This document shows, piece by piece, positions 51,594-59,487 of a stretch of DNA of 64,000 bases. The position numbers were made by a program, and so were the translations under genes. Location of the stretch: positions 1-64,000 of the forward strand of contig JAEWGX010000112.1 in the NCBI GenBank assembly GCA_023388075.1. The letters are read 5' to 3'. Source of the stretch: Pseudomonadota bacterium. Its GTDB lineage: Bacteria > Pseudomonadota > Gammaproteobacteria > Burkholderiales > Burkholderiaceae_E. The notes beneath the pieces were generated by a model, which saw only the letters and a list, made by a program, of their open reading frames with translations, was not told the DNA's origin and made no database searches. How positions within the stretch are numbered: position 1 is the first letter of the stretch; each line of letters opens with the position of its first letter.

Positions 51594-52550
51594 ATGCTTC
51601 GCTCGTTCGTGTCGCTGGTCCTTTCCGCCGCCAGCATGCTTGCGGTGGCGCAGGATTTCCCGAGCCGCCCGATCTCGATCGTCGTGCCGGTCCCGCCGGG
51701 CGGGATCGTCGACATGGCGGCACGGCTTGCCGCCGAGCCGCTCACCAAGGCGCTGGGGCAGTCGGTGGTGGTGGAGAACCGCGCCGGCGCGAGCGGCAAC
51801 ATCGCCTACCAGCTGGTCGCCGCGGCCAAGCCCGACGGCTACACGCTGCTCGCGTCCTACTCGATGTACCACGTCGGCAATCCGAGCATGTTCTCCAACC
51901 TGCGCTGGAGCGCCGAATCGTTCAAGCCGGTCGGCATGGTGGCGGTCGCGCCGAACGTCGTGGTGGTGCACCCCTCGGTCCCGGTCCATGACCTGAGGGA
52001 GCTGGTCGCGTATGCGAAGCAGAATCCCGGCAAGCTGAATTACGCCTCGCAGGGCAGCGGCTCGATCCCGCATGTCGGCACGGAGCTCTTCAAGCAGATG
52101 CACGGTGTCGACATGGTGCACGTGCCCTACAAGGGATCCGGGCCCGCCATCCAGGATGTGCTGTCGGGGCAGGTCCAGCTCTTCGTCACGACGCCGCCCT
52201 CGGTGCTGGGACATGTGCAACAGGGCAAGCTGCGGGCGATCGCGGTGGCGAGCGACCGGCGCCATCCGCAGCTGCCGGACGTGCCGACCTCGGCGGAGCA
52301 AGGGATGCCGGACTTCAAGCTCGACGCCTGGGTGGCGCTCTTCGCGCCGTCGGGCACCCCGGATGACGTGGTGGCCAAGCTGTCCGAGGCGCTGGCGTCG
52401 AGCCTGGATTCGCCGGAAGTGCGAAGCCGCGCGGAGCAGGGCGGCGTCACCGCCCGGCCCATGCGCTCCGCGGAGCTCGCCCGCACGGTCGCGGACGACA
52501 CGGCGTACTGGTCGAAGGTGATCAAGGCCGCCAACATCAAGGCTGACTGA
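51594..52550 (+). CDS. Bug-family (TctC-like) periplasmic solute-binding protein
   Basis: The 318-residue product has a short signal peptide (residues 1–19, ending AVAQ) and the tripartite tricarboxylate receptor fold: FPSRPISIVVPVPPGGIVDMAARLAAEPLTKALGQSVVVENRAGASGNIA, and VHVPYKGSGPAIQDVLSGQ. Bug proteins bind small carboxylic acids through a conserved loop and are greatly expanded in Bordetella and relatives. No TctA or TctB gene is next to it, so it is an orphan receptor. AGGAG precedes the ATG at 51594. Confidence 0.92.
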   Translation: MLRSFVSLVLSAASMLAVAQDFPSRPISIVVPVPPGGIVDMAARLAAEPLTKALGQSVVVENRAGASGNIAYQLVAAAKPDGYTLLASYSMYHVGNPSMFSNLRWSAESFKPVGMVAVAPNVVVVHPSVPVHDLRELVAYAKQNPGKLNYASQGSGSIPHVGTELFKQMHGVDMVHVPYKGSGPAIQDVLSGQVQLFVTTPPSVLGHVQQGKLRAIAVASDRRHPQLPDVPTSAEQGMPDFKLDAWVALFAPSGTPDDVVAKLSEALASSLDSPEVRSRAEQGGVTARPMRSAELARTVADDTAYWSKVIKAANIKAD

Positions 52551-52567
52551 CGTCCCGACGTCTCAAA

Positions 52568-52614
52568 CCGAGTTCCAATGGAGCGAGCAGCTATCTGGCC
52601 AAGAGGGAACTCGG
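52568..52614. terminator. 9-bp inverted repeat in the convergent gap before the glycosyltransferase
   Basis: CCGAGTTCC (52568–52576) and GGAACTCGG (52606–52614) pair perfectly across a 29-base loop, between the Bug gene and the stop of the minus-strand glycosyltransferase. The right arm also belongs to a 12-base direct repeat (GGAAC(T/G)CGGGTG at 52606–52617 and 52629–52640). Confidence 0.35.
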
Positions 52615-52621
52615 GTGATCG

Positions 52622-53959
52622 CTAGGAAGGAACGCGGGTGGCTACGTCGATCGCCGCGGTGCTGGCGGTGCGCGACGGGCGCGCCGCGTTCGCCCAGCCC
52701 ATGGCGGGGGCGGGCAGGGTGCGGGAGTCGACACTGACCGCTCCGAGGCGGCTGTAGAGCGCAACCAGGCTGTCGTACTGTCTTCCCATGCTGTAGTGAC
52801 GCTCCACCAGCTCGCGGCAACGCTTGCTCATCGCGCCCAGCTGGACGGGCGAGAGCTGCGAGTACTGCTGGAGGAGTGCCGCCAGGCCCGCGACGTCCCC
52901 GGACTGGAACAGCGAGCCGGTACGGCCGGACTCGACCATCTCCGGGATGCCGCCGACCGAGGATGCGACGACCGGCCGCCCCATCGCATAGGCCTCGAGG
53001 ATGCTGAGCGGGGCGTTCTCCACGGCCTCGGCCGGCAGGACGACGGCTCGGCAGTCGGCCACCGCCGACCAGAGCGCATCACCGCGCAATGCGCCGGTCC
53101 ACTCGACCTTCGCACCCAATCGCGCGGCCATCGCTTTCAGCGACTCTTCCAGAGGGCCGGTGCCGACGACGCGCAGACTGACGCCGGCCTTTGCCGCGGC
53201 CTCGAGCAGGCACTCCAGCCCCTTGCCCTCCGCGAGACGGCCGAAGAAGAGAAAGTGCTCGCCTGCGGGCCTGGACTTCGGGAAAGTGTCCAGGGCCACG
53301 GCGTTCCGGATGAGCGAGAAGCGGTCGCGATTCCAGCCCCAATCCACGAACCGGTCGATCAGGTACTGGCTGGGCACGACGAACTGGTCGACGTTGTCCG
53401 AATACAGGCCGAGTGCGCGGTGGAGCGCGCTTTCCGCGAACGCGAGAAAGCTCACGGCCGCCGAGCCCTTCAGGCACCGCTTGAGCAGGACGTTGTGGAC
53501 GGCATTGGGTTTGCATGCCTCGCAATGGGCGTTCCCCTGCCACATCGAATGCGCGGGGCAAAGCAGCTTCGTGTCGTGAAGCGTCATCACGACGGGGATT
53601 CCCCGCTGCTTTGCGGCGCGCAGGACCGAGGGCGAGAGATGGTGATAGACGTTGTGCGCATGCACGACGTCGGGCTTGAAGTCGTCGATCAATCGGCCGA
53701 TCCTGTTGGCGGCCTCTCGTGAGTACAGGACCTTGCGGCTGGCGGCGAGCTTTGCAGGCAGCGACCTGAGCGAGGCCAGCTCGATCTCGCTGGCGAAATA
53801 CCGGGACCAGGGCGACGGCAGGTTGTCCGGGTGGTGCATCGCGAACTTCGCGACTTCCCAGCCCCGACCGGCGAAGAATGCCTCCTGATCGAGGCACGCG
53901 ACGTCCGCCCCGCCTCTGCGATAGTGATAGGAATTGATCGTCAACAAGCGTCCGGTCAT
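52622..53959 (-). CDS. GT4-type glycosyltransferase
   Basis: The 445-residue product is a GT-B fold glycosyltransferase. The N-terminal half has HYRRGGADVACLDQEAFFAGRGWEVAKFAMHHPDN and VVHAHNVYHHLSP. The C-terminal half has the nucleotide-sugar site ENAPLSILEAYAMGRPVVASSVGGIPEMV with the EX7E motif. A Cys-rich stretch (HDTKLLCPAHSMWQGNAHCEACKP) sits mid-protein, as in a subset of capsule and exopolysaccharide GT4 enzymes. The acceptor is unknown. AGGAGG precedes the ATG at 53959. The gene is divergent from the beta-propeller protein next door, suggesting a joint role. Confidence 0.9.
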   Translation of the reverse strand: MTGRLLTINSYHYRRGGADVACLDQEAFFAGRGWEVAKFAMHHPDNLPSPWSRYFASEIELASLRSLPAKLAASRKVLYSREAANRIGRLIDDFKPDVVHAHNVYHHLSPSVLRAAKQRGIPVVMTLHDTKLLCPAHSMWQGNAHCEACKPNAVHNVLLKRCLKGSAAVSFLAFAESALHRALGLYSDNVDQFVVPSQYLIDRFVDWGWNRDRFSLIRNAVALDTFPKSRPAGEHFLFFGRLAEGKGLECLLEAAAKAGVSLRVVGTGPLEESLKAMAARLGAKVEWTGALRGDALWSAVADCRAVVLPAEAVENAPLSILEAYAMGRPVVASSVGGIPEMVESGRTGSLFQSGDVAGLAALLQQYSQLSPVQLGAMSKRCRELVERHYSMGRQYDSLVALYSRLGAVSVDSRTLPAPAMGWANAARPSRTASTAAIDVATRVPS

Positions 53960-54067
53960 GCTACCTCCTGAGCGTTCTGAGTCCCTGGCTCGGCGTAGTC
54001 AACCGGCGGTCTCGGCGTTTGCGTTTCGCCCTTACGTTATTCTTGCGTCAAAAGGGAGGGGGGCACT

Positions 54068-54970
54068 GTGCGCAATGTCATGGCGAGACTCTTTTCACTC
54101 GAGCAGTGGGGAGTCGGATGGGCCCGGGCGGACATCCTGGACTTCGTCGAACGGCCGGGAGACGTCGATTTCACCTGGCTGTTCCGCCCGTCGCGTGACG
54201 AATTTCTCGCCGACCCCTTCGGATTGGAGCGTGACGGCAAGCTGACGATCCTTGCCGAGCACCTGCGATGGGGTGAGCCGGGGACGATCGTCACGGTCGA
54301 CGTCGCGAACGGCTCCGGCATTTCCGAGGTGCTGAATACCGGCAGGCACCTCTCCTATCCGTTCGTCGTCGAGGACGATGGCAAGCGGTGGATCTGCCCC
54401 GAGCAGGCCGAGGCCGCTCGTGTCGCGCTGTACCGGCTGCTCGACGACTCGCGAGTCGCGGCGACGGCCGAGATCGAGTTGCTGAACCTTGCCCTGCGCG
54501 ATCCGACCCTGCTGCGCCGGGACGGCCGCTGGTGGATGTTCGGCACGGTGGAGCCCTCGGCCAACACGCAGGAGCTGATGCTGTTTCACGCGGAGGATCT
54601 CGCGGGCCCCTGGCAGCCGCACCCGATGAATCCGATCGCGTCCGGGTTCGCCAACTGCCGGCCCGCCGGTCGCATCATCTCCCGCAACGGCCGGCTGTTG
54701 CGGCCGGCGCAGGACAGCTCGGTGACCTACGGCGGCGCGCTGGTGCTCAACGAGATCGTCAGCCTCACGCCGGCGGAGTACCGGGAAAAGGAGCTCCGTC
54801 GCATCTTCCCGTCGGAGCTGCCCGGCGCCGCTGCCGACGGCCTCCATCATGTCGACTACACCGAGTCCTACGTGCTGATCGACAGCAAGGTGTTCCGGTG
54901 GCACCCCCTGGCGTGGTGGCTGAAGCTTCGGGAGAAGCGGCGGCAGCGGGCCCTGGCGGACGCCTCCTGA
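54068..54970 (+). CDS. Five-bladed beta-propeller protein (GINT1 N-domain/GH43-like)
   Basis: The 300-residue product shows repeated blade motifs of the arabinanase-like propeller: DEFLADPFGLERDGKLTILAEHL, LSYPFVVEDDGKRWICPEQ, DPTLLRRDGRWWMFGT and GPWQPHPMNPI, then RPAGRIISRNGRLLRPAQDSSVTYGGAL. This resembles the N-terminal domain of glucosamine-inositolphosphorylceramide transferases, found in bacteria beside glycosyltransferases. It has no signal peptide. Whether it is a hydrolase or a sugar-binding module is unknown. The GTG at 54068 has GGGAGGGG upstream; an ATG four codons later is the alternative. Confidence 0.75.
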   Translation: MRNVMARLFSLEQWGVGWARADILDFVERPGDVDFTWLFRPSRDEFLADPFGLERDGKLTILAEHLRWGEPGTIVTVDVANGSGISEVLNTGRHLSYPFVVEDDGKRWICPEQAEAARVALYRLLDDSRVAATAEIELLNLALRDPTLLRRDGRWWMFGTVEPSANTQELMLFHAEDLAGPWQPHPMNPIASGFANCRPAGRIISRNGRLLRPAQDSSVTYGGALVLNEIVSLTPAEYREKELRRIFPSELPGAAADGLHHVDYTESYVLIDSKVFRWHPLAWWLKLREKRRQRALADAS

Positions 54971-55006
54971 CCTGAGCGGGCGGCGGCGACGTCCGCAGGC
55001 GCCGCG

Positions 55007-55690
55007 TCACCGGTCCGGTGGCCGTATGGTCTCCGGTCGCAGGACGCCTTGCGCGCAGAGCTGGAGGAGCAGCGCCTGCGCCCGCGTGCGGATGCTGCTG
55101 TCGATGATGAACGCCAGATCCCGCGGGTGGTCGACATCCCGCGAGATGCCGGGAAGCTCGACGACTTCCGGTTCGATCCCCAGGGCCCGCGCCGCTCTCA
55201 GATGGTGGGTGAAGCTGTCGGCGCCGTAGCGAAGCGGGACCAGGCCGGGCGGCGCGCAGACCACGGCGTTGGAGCCGTCCCGGTCATGGGAAGGAACAAT
55301 GGTGAAGCGGCGTTGGGAAGGGGAGGCAGCGAGGGCGTCGAGCTCGTTCGCGGTGACCAGGGGGACGTCGGCCGGTAGCATGAGCGCCGCTTCGACGCCT
55401 TCGTGCGCCAGGCTTCGCATGGCGGCATTGGCCACGGCGGTGTGCCCCTCGGTCGCTGCGTCCTCGATGATCCGCAGGCCGCGCGCCCGCGCAACGCACT
55501 GGGCGAACGGATCCGCCGTGAGCAGGGCGATGCCGGCCAGGCCGGGTGTCGACTGCACGGCATCGAGCACGTCGAGCAGCATGGCCTGGGCAAGGCGGGA
55601 GCGATCGGGCTGCGAGAGCACGCCCGCAAGCCGCTGCTTCGCCTGGGAGAGGTCTTTGACTGGCACGCAGGCCCAGAGACGGTTGCTCAT
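55007..55690 (-). CDS. cofC: CofC-type nucleotidyltransferase (2-phospho-L-lactate / 3-PG guanylyltransferase family)
   Basis: The 227-residue product has the CofC signature set: PVKDLSQAKQRL, EGHTAVANAA, MLPADVPLVT, VPSHDRDGSNAVVCAPP, YGADSFTHHL and the late VELPGISRDVDHPRDL. CofC activates a three-carbon phosphoacid with GTP in coenzyme F420 synthesis. A few Burkholderiales-type bacteria make the 3-phosphoglycerate variant. No other F420 gene is in the window, so the role is inferred from family only. It follows the enolase-superfamily gene on the minus strand after a 78-base gap containing two alternative hairpins. The ATG is at 55690. Confidence 0.85.
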   Translation of the reverse strand: MSNRLWACVPVKDLSQAKQRLAGVLSQPDRSRLAQAMLLDVLDAVQSTPGLAGIALLTADPFAQCVARARGLRIIEDAATEGHTAVANAAMRSLAHEGVEAALMLPADVPLVTANELDALAASPSQRRFTIVPSHDRDGSNAVVCAPPGLVPLRYGADSFTHHLRAARALGIEPEVVELPGISRDVDHPRDLAFIIDSSIRTRAQALLLQLCAQGVLRPETIRPPDR

Positions 55691-55726
55691 GTTCGCCCAC
55701 CCGAACGGACCGGCGAACGCCGGTCC
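55691..55726 (-). promoter_or_regulatory. Mutually exclusive stem-loops over the cofC ribosome site
   Basis: GGACCGGC (55707–55714) pairs perfectly with GCCGGTCC (55719–55726). Part of that stem, GGCGAAC (55712–55718), can instead pair with GTTCGCC (55691–55697), which lies right next to the cofC start and covers its GGGTGGGCG ribosome-site region. The geometry is that of a translational switch, or chance in GC-rich DNA. Confidence 0.4.
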
Positions 55727-55768
55727 TGCCCTTGGCCACTTCCATCAGCCGCCGAGCGACGACCGTGC

Positions 55769-56938
55769 TCAGTCGATCCGGTACTTTCGCAGCTTCTCTT
55801 CGTTCACGGTGATGCCCAGACCGGGGCCATCCGGAACCACCAGGTGCCCGTTCTCGTAGACAAACGGCTCCTCGATGATGTCGTCCATGTACTTGCGGCC
55901 GGCCGTCTGCGTGCGTTGCGTCTGCGCGGTCGACGTCACCGGTATCGTGCCCGCCAGCGTGACCTCGGGGCAGGACGCTGCGAGATGCAGGTTGGCGGCG
56001 TTGCCGATCCCCATTTCACCCGACCCGTTGATGTCGCTCTGCATGCGATGGGCGCCGGCAACGGTCAGGAGCCGCTTGGCCTTCCACAGCCCGCCCGGCT
56101 TGGTGTAGTAGGTCGAGATGTACTGCGCCGCTTCCAGCCTGGCAATCCGCACCACGTCGCGTTCGGTCCAGACGCTCTCGTCGGCCATCACCGGCACGGG
56201 GCAGCGTCGCGCCACTTGCGCGAGCTCCTCCACGCCGTCGACCAGCTGCTCCGCGTAGGCGATACCCGCCGACTGCATGCGCACGATGGTGTCCACCGCC
56301 TCCTTCCAGGAGCGATAGCCCTGGTTCGCGTCGACGCGGATGGCCACCTTGTCTCCCACCGCGCGGCGAACCGACTCCACCAGCTTCACGTCGCGATCCG
56401 GATCAACGCCGATCTTCAGCTTCAGCGTGAGGATCCCCTCCTGCGCGACCCGGACGGCCTCGTCGACGGCGACATCGATGTCCATGAGACCGATGCTGTG
56501 GGCAAGCTCGACCCGGTCCCGATACTTCCCTCCCAGGAGCTGGTAGACGGGCAGCGAGAGCGTGCGACCGACGGCATCGAGGATGCCGACCTCCAGTGCC
56601 GCCTTTGCATAGGAGTGGCCACGCACCGCGCGATTCATCGCTTGATGCACGAGCTCCAGGCGGCGAACGTCGACGCCCTCGAGCGCGGGCACGAGGTGCG
56701 ACGCGAGCATCGAGACGACGGTTTCCGGCGTCTCTCCGTACCGGCTGCCGTCGTCGCCTCCCCAGGTCTGGATGGGTTGGCATTCGCCCCAGCCGACGCA
56801 GCCATTGGTCAGGCGCACGCGGACCACGACATAGCCTCGTCCGGCCGCCGCGGTCAGCCCGGCCCAGAAATGGGGGCGGCGCGTGGGCAGGGCGACGACG
56901 AACGTCTCGACGCTTTCGAGCGACAGCTCCTCGCTCAC
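55769..56938 (-). CDS. Enolase-superfamily enzyme, muconate lactonizing subgroup
   Basis: The 389-residue protein has the MR/MLE capping domain and barrel. The catalytic KxK motif is Lys173/Lys175 (TLKLKIG). Mg ligands are Asp203 (RVDANQGY), Glu230 (YAEQLVDG) and Asp253 (MADES). The opposite-face base is Lys280 (YYTKPGG), which places it in the MLE subgroup (cycloisomerases, dipeptide epimerases, OSBS, N-acylamino acid racemases), not the mandelate racemase subgroup. The substrate is not predictable. The GTG at 56938 overlaps the stop of the M24 gene (GTGA), so these two are coupled. Confidence 0.9.
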   Translation of the reverse strand: MSEELSLESVETFVVALPTRRPHFWAGLTAAAGRGYVVVRVRLTNGCVGWGECQPIQTWGGDDGSRYGETPETVVSMLASHLVPALEGVDVRRLELVHQAMNRAVRGHSYAKAALEVGILDAVGRTLSLPVYQLLGGKYRDRVELAHSIGLMDIDVAVDEAVRVAQEGILTLKLKIGVDPDRDVKLVESVRRAVGDKVAIRVDANQGYRSWKEAVDTIVRMQSAGIAYAEQLVDGVEELAQVARRCPVPVMADESVWTERDVVRIARLEAAQYISTYYTKPGGLWKAKRLLTVAGAHRMQSDINGSGEMGIGNAANLHLAASCPEVTLAGTIPVTSTAQTQRTQTAGRKYMDDIIEEPFVYENGHLVVPDGPGLGITVNEEKLRKYRID

Positions 56939-58083
56939 TTTCCTACCTCGATCAGGGAGTCGTTGTTGACGATGGTTCCGGTGATGTGCTCGAACCCGTT
57001 CGCCGTGATGGTGTACATGTCCTCGGTGTGGAAGCCGGCGTCGCCGGGCAGCATGTACAGGGGCTCCATCGTGAACGTGAAGTTCGGCGCGAAGACGATG
57101 TCCCGCGAGTCCGTGATGTAGGGCTCCTCGTGAATCGTCTGGCCGATGCCATGGCCGAGGAAGCGCAGCGTCGGCTCGATCCCGTGGCCGCGGCATACCT
57201 GCACGTACTTGAGGTAGAGCTCGCGTACCGCGAGGCCCGGGCGCAGCATCGCCTTGCATTGCTCCCGTGCGTCGATCAGCCGTGCGTAGATGTCGCGGTG
57301 CCGATCCTGGGGCTTTCCGACCACGAGCGTCCGGGTCACGTTGGAGCGGTAGTTGTCCAGGTCGCCCAGGACTTCGATCCGGACGATGTCTCCGGGCTCC
57401 AGCTTCTTGTCCGTTGTCCCGCAGTTGGTCACCGAGCCGTTCACTCCGGATCCGACGCGGTACTTCACGTTGGTGGAACCGCCTTCGATCATTCCCGTCA
57501 TGAGCTGGCTCGCGATCTCGAGCTCGGTCATCCCCGGACGGATCCGGGCGAACACCTCCCGCATGACGGATTCGGTCAGCTCGCCCACTCTGCGCAGCGT
57601 GGCGATCTCCTCGGCGGTCTTCCGCATCCGCGCCTCGAAATAGAGGTCCTTGCAGGCCACGAAGCGCGCGTCGGGCAGTCGTTCCTTCAGGCGAAGGAAA
57701 TCCTGGGCCGGCAGGAAATCCATCTCGATCCCGATCGTGCCGCCGGCGGCGCCGGCCTCGATCAGCGCGTCGGCGAGGAGGTCGGCCGCGTCCTGGTTGA
57801 ACTGGTCATAGGGCCGCACGTCCTTGAAACGCGAGCGCGCCTTGGCTTGCGCTTCCTCGACCGAGACCACGATCTGGCACGCGAAACGCTCTCCGGCGAG
57901 CACGGAGATGGTTCGCCGGAACCGGTTGGTGGCGTGGCTCGGGACCAGGAAGCCCGCGGTGTAGGTGACATTGTCCTGGGACAGCGCGACCAGCGCATCC
58001 ATGCCGGCAGCGCGCGCCGCCTGGCGGAGCCGCGCGAACACTTCGTGTTCCGCCACGGCGCCTTCACTGACTGAAGCATTCAT
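56935..58083 (-). CDS. M24-family pita-bread hydrolase (creatinase/Xaa-Pro peptidase-like) with altered metal ligands
   Basis: The 382-residue product has the N-terminal creatinase domain (about residues 15–150) and the pita-bread catalytic domain (about 158–370). His311 (GHGIG), Glu340 (TMEP) and Glu354 (HTEDM) match the usual ligands. The two Asp ligands in the GD…D…SDVTRT block are Glu237 and Asn248 (RIEVLG, SNVTRT). Loss of the Asp pair is known in metal-free creatinase-type members, so this may be an amidinohydrolase-like enzyme, not a peptidase. It heads the minus-strand pair with the enolase-superfamily enzyme. Confidence 0.88.
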   Translation of the reverse strand: MNASVSEGAVAEHEVFARLRQAARAAGMDALVALSQDNVTYTAGFLVPSHATNRFRRTISVLAGERFACQIVVSVEEAQAKARSRFKDVRPYDQFNQDAADLLADALIEAGAAGGTIGIEMDFLPAQDFLRLKERLPDARFVACKDLYFEARMRKTAEEIATLRRVGELTESVMREVFARIRPGMTELEIASQLMTGMIEGGSTNVKYRVGSGVNGSVTNCGTTDKKLEPGDIVRIEVLGDLDNYRSNVTRTLVVGKPQDRHRDIYARLIDAREQCKAMLRPGLAVRELYLKYVQVCRGHGIEPTLRFLGHGIGQTIHEEPYITDSRDIVFAPNFTFTMEPLYMLPGDAGFHTEDMYTITANGFEHITGTIVNNDSLIEVGK

Positions 58084-58147
58084 CGGGGATTGGATCCTTG
58101 AAAGTCGAGTGGCAATGAGATCACAAGATCACATCTACTGCCAAGTG

Positions 58148-58176
58148 TTCCGATATGCGTAACAGACGCATAATTT
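58148..58176 (+). promoter_or_regulatory. Candidate promoter with embedded 19-bp operator
   Basis: TTCCGA (58148–58153) and TAATTT (58171–58176) are spaced by 17 bases. Between and overlapping them lies the inverted repeat TATGCGT-AACAG-ACGCATA (58154–58172), 7-bp arms with a 5-base centre. This is a likely operator for the GntR regulator encoded 1.3 kb downstream. Confidence 0.5.
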
Positions 58177-58249
58177 CTTGCATCGTCCAGGAAGTTCTGG
58201 CATCGTGCGCCCTGGTCGCCAAGAATGATTCTTTTCGGCCTGGTTTCAT

Positions 58250-58261
58250 CTGTGATCACAG
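58250..58261. promoter_or_regulatory. Perfect 12-bp palindrome CTGTGATCACAG
   Basis: It lies 38 bases before the FMN-enzyme ATG. Its half GATCACA recurs twice as a direct repeat at 58119–58125 and 58127–58133 near the M24 start. It may be a second regulator site. It lacks the 6-base spacer needed for CRP. Confidence 0.4.
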
Positions 58262-58298
58262 CGGGCGAATCAAGGCCGCCCGGCAAGACAGCAGGGGT

Positions 58299-59447
58299 AT
58301 GGCTCCAAACCCAGTCAGCATCGATGACATTCGCGTGGACGCTCGCCGGAAGCTTCCCCGCATGCTGTTCGATTTCGTCGATGGCGGGGCGCTGGACGAG
58401 GTCACTCGCGGCCGCAACCGCGATGCCTACGACCGCTGGTACCTGAAGCCGGGCGTGCTGAGGCCCACCGAGGACCGGGACCAGTCCGTGGAGATCTTCG
58501 GGCACCGCCTGCGATCCCCAGTGATGCTCGCGCCCACCGGCGGCTCGGGGCTGCTCTGGCCGCGTGGAGAATGCGAGGCCGCTCGTGCCGCAGGCGAGTC
58601 CGGCACGGTGATGTGCGTGAGCGCGGGTGCAACCCAGACCATCGAAGCGGTGGCCGCGGCAGGCGAGGGTCCCAAGTGGCTGCAACTGTTCGTCTATCGC
58701 GACCGCTCCCTCACGGAGCAGTTCATCGGAAGAGCCACCGCCAGCGGATACCACGCCCTCTGCCTGACGGTCGACGCCCCGGTCAGCGGACGGCGCGAAC
58801 GCGATCTTCGCAATGGCTTCTCCCTGAACCCCAAGCCGTCGTTCGGAACGATCGTCGACACCCTGCGCCACATCGGCTGGTGGTTGCGGATGGCGCGCCA
58901 ACCGCGCGTCTCCCTGCCCAACTTCCGGAAGGAAGGCACGGCTGACTTCGTCAGCATTGCCGCCTACGCCGCGAGCGTGCTCAGCTCGACGGTGACGTTC
59001 GACGACGTCCGCTGGGTCCGAGGCCTCTGGGCGGGACCCCTGGTCGTCAAGGGCGTCCTCGAGCCGGAGGACGCGAGCAGGCTCGTGGACCTCGGAGTCG
59101 ACGGGATCCAGGTCTCGAATCACGGAGGCCGGCAGTTCGACGGCGTGCCCGGAACCTTGGAGATGCTTCCCGCGGTGGTCGCAGCGGTCGGCGGTCGGGT
59201 GCCGGTGTTCCTGGACGGCGGGATCCGTCGGGGAACCGACGTCCTGAAGGCGGTTGCGCTCGGGGCAAAGGCCTGCTGCATCGGACGAGCCCACCTGTGG
59301 GGGCTCGCCTCCAAAGGCGGCGAGGGCGTGAAGCAGGTTCTCGACATTCTCTTCCGCGAGATCGACCAGGCGATGGCGTACGGCGGATGGCAGACGCTGT
59401 CGGACGTCCACGCCGGCAGCGTCCTGCCTTACCCACCTGGCCGGTAG
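58299..59447 (+). CDS. FMN-dependent alpha-hydroxy acid dehydrogenase/oxidase
   Basis: The 382-residue product belongs to the glycolate oxidase/lactate/mandelate dehydrogenase family, which oxidises 2-hydroxy acids to 2-keto acids. FMN and substrate residues include MLAPTGGSGLLW, Tyr133 (LQLFVYRD), Asp159 (LTVDAP), Lys251 (VVKGV), catalytic base His275 and Arg278 (SNHGGRQFDG), and the FMN phosphate loop FLDGGIRRGTDVLKA. The N-terminal substrate Tyr of the family (YDYYASG in glycolate oxidase) is Phe26 here (FDFVDGG). The ATG at 58299 follows CAGGGG. It is the first plus-strand gene of the locus. Confidence 0.92.
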   Translation: MAPNPVSIDDIRVDARRKLPRMLFDFVDGGALDEVTRGRNRDAYDRWYLKPGVLRPTEDRDQSVEIFGHRLRSPVMLAPTGGSGLLWPRGECEAARAAGESGTVMCVSAGATQTIEAVAAAGEGPKWLQLFVYRDRSLTEQFIGRATASGYHALCLTVDAPVSGRRERDLRNGFSLNPKPSFGTIVDTLRHIGWWLRMARQPRVSLPNFRKEGTADFVSIAAYAASVLSSTVTFDDVRWVRGLWAGPLVVKGVLEPEDASRLVDLGVDGIQVSNHGGRQFDGVPGTLEMLPAVVAAVGGRVPVFLDGGIRRGTDVLKAVALGAKACCIGRAHLWGLASKGGEGVKQVLDILFREIDQAMAYGGWQTLSDVHAGSVLPYPPGR

Positions 59448-59487
59448 CGGCCCCGACCTCGCACGGAAATCCCGGATCCCAACGAAC

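Noticed and set aside
55007..55690. MobA/molybdenum cofactor guanylyltransferase
   Set aside because: The DGSNAVV, GADSF and ISRDVDHPRDL motifs are those of CofC; the MobA N-terminal LAGGxSxRMG motif is absent.
58250..58261. CRP binding site
   Set aside because: CTGTGATCACAG has the CRP half-sites but no 6-base spacer between them, so it cannot be a standard CRP site.
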